Shown here: piece by piece, positions 5,543 to 8,799 of the stretch | Numbering within the stretch: the stretch's first letter is position 1 | Layout of the letters: every line of letters starts with the position of its first letter | Origin: CAVSWN01 sp046728115 | Lineage (GTDB): Bacteria > Acidobacteriota > Vicinamibacteria > Vicinamibacterales > CAVVIG01 | Length of the DNA stretch: 8,799 nucleotides | Direction: 5' to 3' | Assembly: GCA_046728115.1 (NCBI GenBank) | Contig: JBKPDW010000338.1 | Span: 1-8,799 of the forward strand | The notes under the pieces: model-generated | The model's database searches: none | The model's input: only the letters and a program-made list of their open reading frames with translations | What the model was told of the DNA's origin: nothing | Position numbers and translations under genes: made by a program

Positions 5543-7129
5543 GTGACTCCCTTGCGGCGAAGCCTCGATCGGCCCTTCGTCTGGCTCGCCGTCGCATTTG
5601 TGGCCTACGGGACGCTCTACATCTTTCGCACGAGCGTCGTCATAGACGGCGTCCGATACTTCACGCTTGCCGACGACCAGATGATCTCGATGCGGTACGC
5701 GGAGAATCTCGCGTCTGGTGCCGGCCTTGTCTGGAACCGCGGCGGGCCCCGAGTTGAAGGTTTTACGAATCTGCTCTGGGTTTTCTACATGACGCTGTTT
5801 CACCTTGCGAGGATTCCGCGGCCCTGGATTAGCGCGTGCATCCAGGCAAGCGGACTTTGCTTCCTGCTGCTGAATCTGGTCGTCACGAGTCGTCTCGCCG
5901 CGCACGTCTCTCGAGCATCCGGGGCAGGCATGATCGCGGCGTCGTTGACGGCATTCTACGTTCCGCTTGACAACTGGGCGTTCCAGGGCACCGAGGTGAG
6001 CCTGTTGGCGCTTGCCATCACTATGACGACGTTCGTAGCGGTGAGAAATTGGGATTCGGGACCGCAGTGGACGCTGTGGGTGATCGCAGCTTCGCTCACG
6101 CTTATCAGGCCCGATGCAGTCGTGGTCACGATTGCGCTCCTGTTGACGCTGGTTGTGGCGCGACCACATGCATGGCGTGCGAACTGTGTCAGGGGACTGT
6201 TTATCGTCGGCGCATTCTTTGCCGCCGAAACGGCGCTACGCGTCTGGTATTTCGGCGAGCCGCTGCCGAACACCTACTACCTGAAGCTGACAGGCATTCC
6301 TGCATGGATGCGTGTCAGTCGTGGAAGCATCGTGATGCTGATCTTTTTCGCACAGCTCGTACCCTTCCTGTGGGTCATCGTTCGACGCGGCCTGTGCAGA
6401 GCCTGGCTCCGGCAGCATCTCGTGCTGGCCGTGATGTTCGGTGCGCATGTGGCGTACAGCATCTACATCGGCGGCGACGCATGGGAATGGTGGGGCGGCA
6501 GCAATCGATTTGTCGCCGTCGTGATGCCGCTCTTTTTCGTGATGGTGGCGACCAGCCTGATCGGGCGCTCGCCGACATCGGCGCCCTTCAGGCCGGCACG
6601 TACGGTGTTTGCGACGGTCGTCTTGATTTGTATTGCGAATGTACTCGCCTTTGCGATGTCTCCGGTTTCGACTCCCGTCCGGCGCCTGCTCTTGATCGAC
6701 TCGCCACCGCAAACCGAACAGGATCACAATGCGGTGCGGGCCGCACTGAGATTGCGGGACCTGACGGATCCTTCCGCCACGATCGCGGTCTCGTGGGCGG
6801 GCGCGATCCCGTATTTTGCCGAACGGCCGGCCATCGACTTGCTGGGCAAGATGGACCCGTCCATTGCGCACCAGTGGATGCACGTTCCCGAAGGCAATCA
6901 GCGTTGGGTAGGTTTCGTGCCCGGACATCTCAAATGGGATTACGCGTACTCGATTGAAAGCTTGAGACCGGACATCGTTCAGGCGCCCCTGTGGACATTG
7001 CCGGGCGTCAGTCATAACGATCTGCCGGCGCTCGAAGGCGACTACGATGCGCTGCAGGTTGTAACCAACTGGTACGTCCGACGCGATTCCCAGAAAGTGC
7101 GTCGCGATTCGCTCCCACGCACCGAGTGA
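5543..7129 (+). CDS. GT-C superfamily membrane glycosyltransferase, AftB-like
   Basis: A polytopic membrane protein of 528 residues that probably transfers a sugar from a polyprenyl-phosphate donor on the outer face of the cytoplasmic membrane. After a first helix at about 12-30 comes the loop DDQMISMRYAENL (44-56), with the paired aspartates D44-D45 in the usual position of the GT-C catalytic acid. RVEGFTN (70-76), PLPNTYYLK (240-248) and GGDAWEWWGGSNRF (310-323) follow. This set recalls the DD...RYA.N...G.G...N...VEG.TN pattern of mycobacterial AftB-type arabinofuranosyltransferases. Several helices run to about 370. Residues 385-528 form a soluble, presumably periplasmic tail with AGAIPYFAERPAIDLLGKMD (419-438). 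The donor and acceptor cannot be read from the sequence. The GTG start was chosen because an in-frame TAA lies at 5510 and the first helix and DD loop follow directly; no Shine-Dalgarno is evident. The C-terminus carries a small duplication, VRRDSQKVRRDS (512-523). Confidence 0.85.
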   Translation: MTPLRRSLDRPFVWLAVAFVAYGTLYIFRTSVVIDGVRYFTLADDQMISMRYAENLASGAGLVWNRGGPRVEGFTNLLWVFYMTLFHLARIPRPWISACIQASGLCFLLLNLVVTSRLAAHVSRASGAGMIAASLTAFYVPLDNWAFQGTEVSLLALAITMTTFVAVRNWDSGPQWTLWVIAASLTLIRPDAVVVTIALLLTLVVARPHAWRANCVRGLFIVGAFFAAETALRVWYFGEPLPNTYYLKLTGIPAWMRVSRGSIVMLIFFAQLVPFLWVIVRRGLCRAWLRQHLVLAVMFGAHVAYSIYIGGDAWEWWGGSNRFVAVVMPLFFVMVATSLIGRSPTSAPFRPARTVFATVVLICIANVLAFAMSPVSTPVRRLLLIDSPPQTEQDHNAVRAALRLRDLTDPSATIAVSWAGAIPYFAERPAIDLLGKMDPSIAHQWMHVPEGNQRWVGFVPGHLKWDYAYSIESLRPDIVQAPLWTLPGVSHNDLPALEGDYDALQVVTNWYVRRDSQKVRRDSLPRTE

Positions 7130-7133
7130 AAGA

Positions 7134-7158
7134 ACGTTGCGAAATTAAATCGCAACGT
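7134..7158 (+). terminator. Perfect stem-loop after the AftB-like gene
   Basis: ACGTTGCGA (7134-7142) and TCGCAACGT (7150-7158) are exact reverse complements around an A/T-only 7-nt loop, starting 4 bp after the TGA stop. No T-tract follows on either strand, so it is not a canonical intrinsic terminator. It could protect the 3' end, or stop transcription together with Rho between the two convergent genes. Confidence 0.5.
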
Positions 7159-7226
7159 CGCCCACGGGGACAGGGCCGGATTCTCGAGCGAAGGCAACCT
7201 TCCCTCCGTGCGGTCTGTGGTGAGAT

Positions 7227-8480
7227 TTATTCCGAAACCTGCTCCAGAGTGGCGCTGCACGCCAGGTCGCCTGGCCAAGGCACCAGGCCACACAGCAAAT
7301 TCGACTTTGGTACCGGCGTGGTGTAACGCCACAGCAGCAGAAGCAACGCCGCCATCGATGTCACCGAGAACTGCAGGCGGAGAAATGCCGGCAGCGATAC
7401 CGCGAGTGGCGCAAAAAATAGAGCGACGATCAGCCACACCATCGCGATCGGTCGGCGATCAGATTGCCGCTGTTCGAGCCAGGTCGCCGTCAGCATCAAC
7501 ACCGGGCCGAGCAGTACGAGATCGTACGTGTTGGCGTGTGGGCTCACGAGCATCATGGCGAGCACCAGTGCTGGCGCTCTCAGTTCGAAAGGTGCGTGGC
7601 TTCGCCAGACGCGGGCGGCGACAATCAGCGTGGTGACGGCGGCGGCTGCGTACAGCGCAAGTGTGACTGGCTCCGACCCGACGAACAGCTTCACAAACCC
7701 CTTCAGAGAGTCGCCGGGCCGCGGTTCCAGGAGCTCGGAGATGCCTGGCAGCTCGCGCAGTGCATTGAAGTATCCGGCCATCACCGGCGAACCGACCGCC
7801 GCCCACGTCGCAGCGGTTTGCACCGCTCCCGCCGTCGCTGCGCCCGCGATCGCGCGCCACTCGCCGATGACGAGCAGCACCGCGCCTGCCGCCAGGAGCC
7901 AGTGAGGTTTGAAGACGAGCAAACCCAGCGCACAGCCGGCGACGAATCGCCGGCGACGCCGGAGCGCGGCGAGGAATCCGACGACGCACGCCAGCCCGAG
8001 GAACGATGTTTGTCCATGCAAGACCACGCTGAAGATTCCAGGGAACGCCGCGCATGCAGCGACCACTTCGCGCCGGTATTGGTGCAGCGGAACACAGTCG
8101 CGCCACAACGCCCAACAGCAGCCAATGTAGGTCGTGAGAATCACGGCAACCCACGCCAGGAGCGCGGCCGAATACGGGAGACGTGTGAACGGCGCGACGA
8201 TCAGCGAGGTCTGTGGGCTCTCGATGGGCAGGAAGAGCGGCGGATCGGCGACCATCGCCTGCGTTCTGGCGTAATGCGCGTTCGCATCGAACAACTGTGG
8301 CCACGCATGCTCTCGCGCGATCGATCCGATCACGTAGAAGTGGATGAAGTCGGTGCCTTTGACCTTGCCGAGGCGATCGATTGGCCCCGAGCGGCTGATG
8401 TCGATCAGCCAGATCGTCCAGAGACACAGAGCGATGAGGGTGGCGTAGGCGCGCACCCGCTTGCGGGTCACGAGCGGCAT
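7227..8480 (-). CDS. GT87/DUF2029-like polyprenol-phosphate-dependent glycosyltransferase
   Basis: A multi-helix membrane protein, 417 residues from the ATG at 8480, resembling GT87 enzymes such as the PimE mannosyltransferase. These use a lipid-linked sugar donor on the outer side of the membrane. Helix 1 is at about 10-28, followed by KGTDFIHFY (41-49). Asp44 in that loop corresponds in position to the catalytic aspartate of the family (inference). Further family-like motifs are HGQTSFLGL (155-163), VFKPHWLL (189-196) and SPHANTYDLVLLGP (313-326), with about nine to eleven hydrophobic segments overall. The frame stays open upstream to 8639, but the extra 53 residues are Arg-rich and overlap the end of the preceding gene. 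The ATG at 8480 leaves a 40-bp gap and is preferred, although no clear Shine-Dalgarno is visible. It is probably co-transcribed with that preceding gene and converges on the AftB-like gene. Sugar and acceptor are unknown. Confidence 0.8.
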   Translation of the reverse strand: MPLVTRKRVRAYATLIALCLWTIWLIDISRSGPIDRLGKVKGTDFIHFYVIGSIAREHAWPQLFDANAHYARTQAMVADPPLFLPIESPQTSLIVAPFTRLPYSAALLAWVAVILTTYIGCCWALWRDCVPLHQYRREVVAACAAFPGIFSVVLHGQTSFLGLACVVGFLAALRRRRRFVAGCALGLLVFKPHWLLAAGAVLLVIGEWRAIAGAATAGAVQTAATWAAVGSPVMAGYFNALRELPGISELLEPRPGDSLKGFVKLFVGSEPVTLALYAAAAVTTLIVAARVWRSHAPFELRAPALVLAMMLVSPHANTYDLVLLGPVLMLTATWLEQRQSDRRPIAMVWLIVALFFAPLAVSLPAFLRLQFSVTSMAALLLLLWRYTTPVPKSNLLCGLVPWPGDLACSATLEQVSE

Positions 8481-8520
8481 TGCGGCAAGCGGTGTGCCAT
8501 GGCGGACATGGCCTCGAGGC

Positions 8521-8799
8521 CTACGGACCCGGAAAGCAGCGCGCCTCGGTTGCCGGTCCCTGGCTCGCCGCGGGCGTGCTGTCACCGTTCCGGGCCAGCA
8601 GCATCGATTGAGGCCCTTCGAAAACCGGCCTCCAGCCATCCGCCCTCAGCCGATCGACCACGTCGAGCCGCGGCGGAAGCCAGATGTAATCGGGATGGAG
8701 GGCGTCGAGCACAGCCTGGCGCTCGCGCGGATCGAAATAGAACGCGAGATGCCGTTGAATCGCGGCGTCCGAGTACAGGGTTTCACGCCGGCCATCCAT
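8521..8799 (-). CDS. C-terminal end of a protein running off the window, possibly a membrane glycosyltransferase
   Basis: Only the last 92 codons are visible, ending in TAG at 8521-8523. The frame is open at the right edge, and the ATG at 8797-8799 may simply be an internal methionine. The segment LDALHPDYIWLPPRLDVVDRLRADGWRPVFEGPQSMLLAR (31-70) has the alpha/beta look of the soluble C-terminal domain that closes many GT-C or PMT-type membrane glycosyltransferases, where a pattern like 'pDyv..p......l...GW..v..d....l..R' is common. The last 22 residues are Pro/Ala-rich and look disordered. It is 40 bp upstream of the GT87-like gene on the same strand, which suggests one operon. The family assignment is a guess from this tail and context. 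Confidence 0.55.
   Translation of the reverse strand: MDGRRETLYSDAAIQRHLAFYFDPRERQAVLDALHPDYIWLPPRLDVVDRLRADGWRPVFEGPQSMLLARNGDSTPAASQGPATEARCFPGP

Noticed and set aside
7190..7202. GAAGG/CCTTC hairpin downstream of the GT87-like gene
   Set aside because: 5-bp stem with a 3-nt loop and no T-run; not distinguishable from chance.
8481..8639. 53-residue N-terminal extension of the GT87-like protein
   Set aside because: Arg-rich, overlaps the end of the upstream gene by more than 100 bp, and precedes a normal first helix.

Overview
The window is high-GC bacterial DNA with long open frames and GTG as well as ATG starts. It carries a molybdenum-enzyme operon next to polyprenol-dependent sugar transferases. 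The gene content and the short-repeat intergenic sequence would fit an environmental lineage such as Acidobacteriota (Vicinamibacteria-like). That is an impression from sequence style, not a placement; no rRNA or marker gene is present.

Layout: (1) 6-524 (+), an unrecognised, probably beta-rich protein in visibly more AT-rich DNA, possibly cut at the left edge. (2) 5053 down to 544 (-), a two-gene operon. The first gene is a fusion of a four-cluster ferredoxin domain (PsrB/DmsB/NrfC type) with an eight-helix NrfD/PsrC quinone-reacting membrane domain. The second is a 914-residue molybdopterin oxidoreductase of the DMSO reductase family. Together they should form a complex iron-sulfur molybdoenzyme (CISM): substrate at Mo-bisPGD, electrons through five [4Fe-4S] clusters, then exchange with the quinone pool at NrfD. 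Neither protein has a visible Tat or Sec signal, so a cytoplasm-facing active site is likely. The substrate is not determined. (3) The 244-bp gap between these two genes is filled by two octamer tandem arrays in opposite orientation, which together form a large imperfect inverted repeat. This is the most unusual structure in the window. (4) 5054-5542, a divergent intergenic region with an inverted repeat and a candidate extended -10 promoter very close to the fusion gene. (5) 5543-7129 (+), an AftB-like GT-C glycosyltransferase, followed directly by a perfect 9-bp stem-loop. (6) 8480 down to 7227 (-), a GT87/DUF2029-like polyprenol-phosphate-dependent mannosyltransferase-type membrane protein. 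Upstream of it on the same strand is the C-terminal end of another protein that runs off the right edge, possibly also a membrane glycosyltransferase.

The right half therefore looks like a cell-envelope glycan region and the left half a respiratory enzyme. Nothing in the sequence links the two functionally; they are divergently transcribed from 5054-5542. No tRNA, rRNA, CRISPR array, transposase or integrase was seen.
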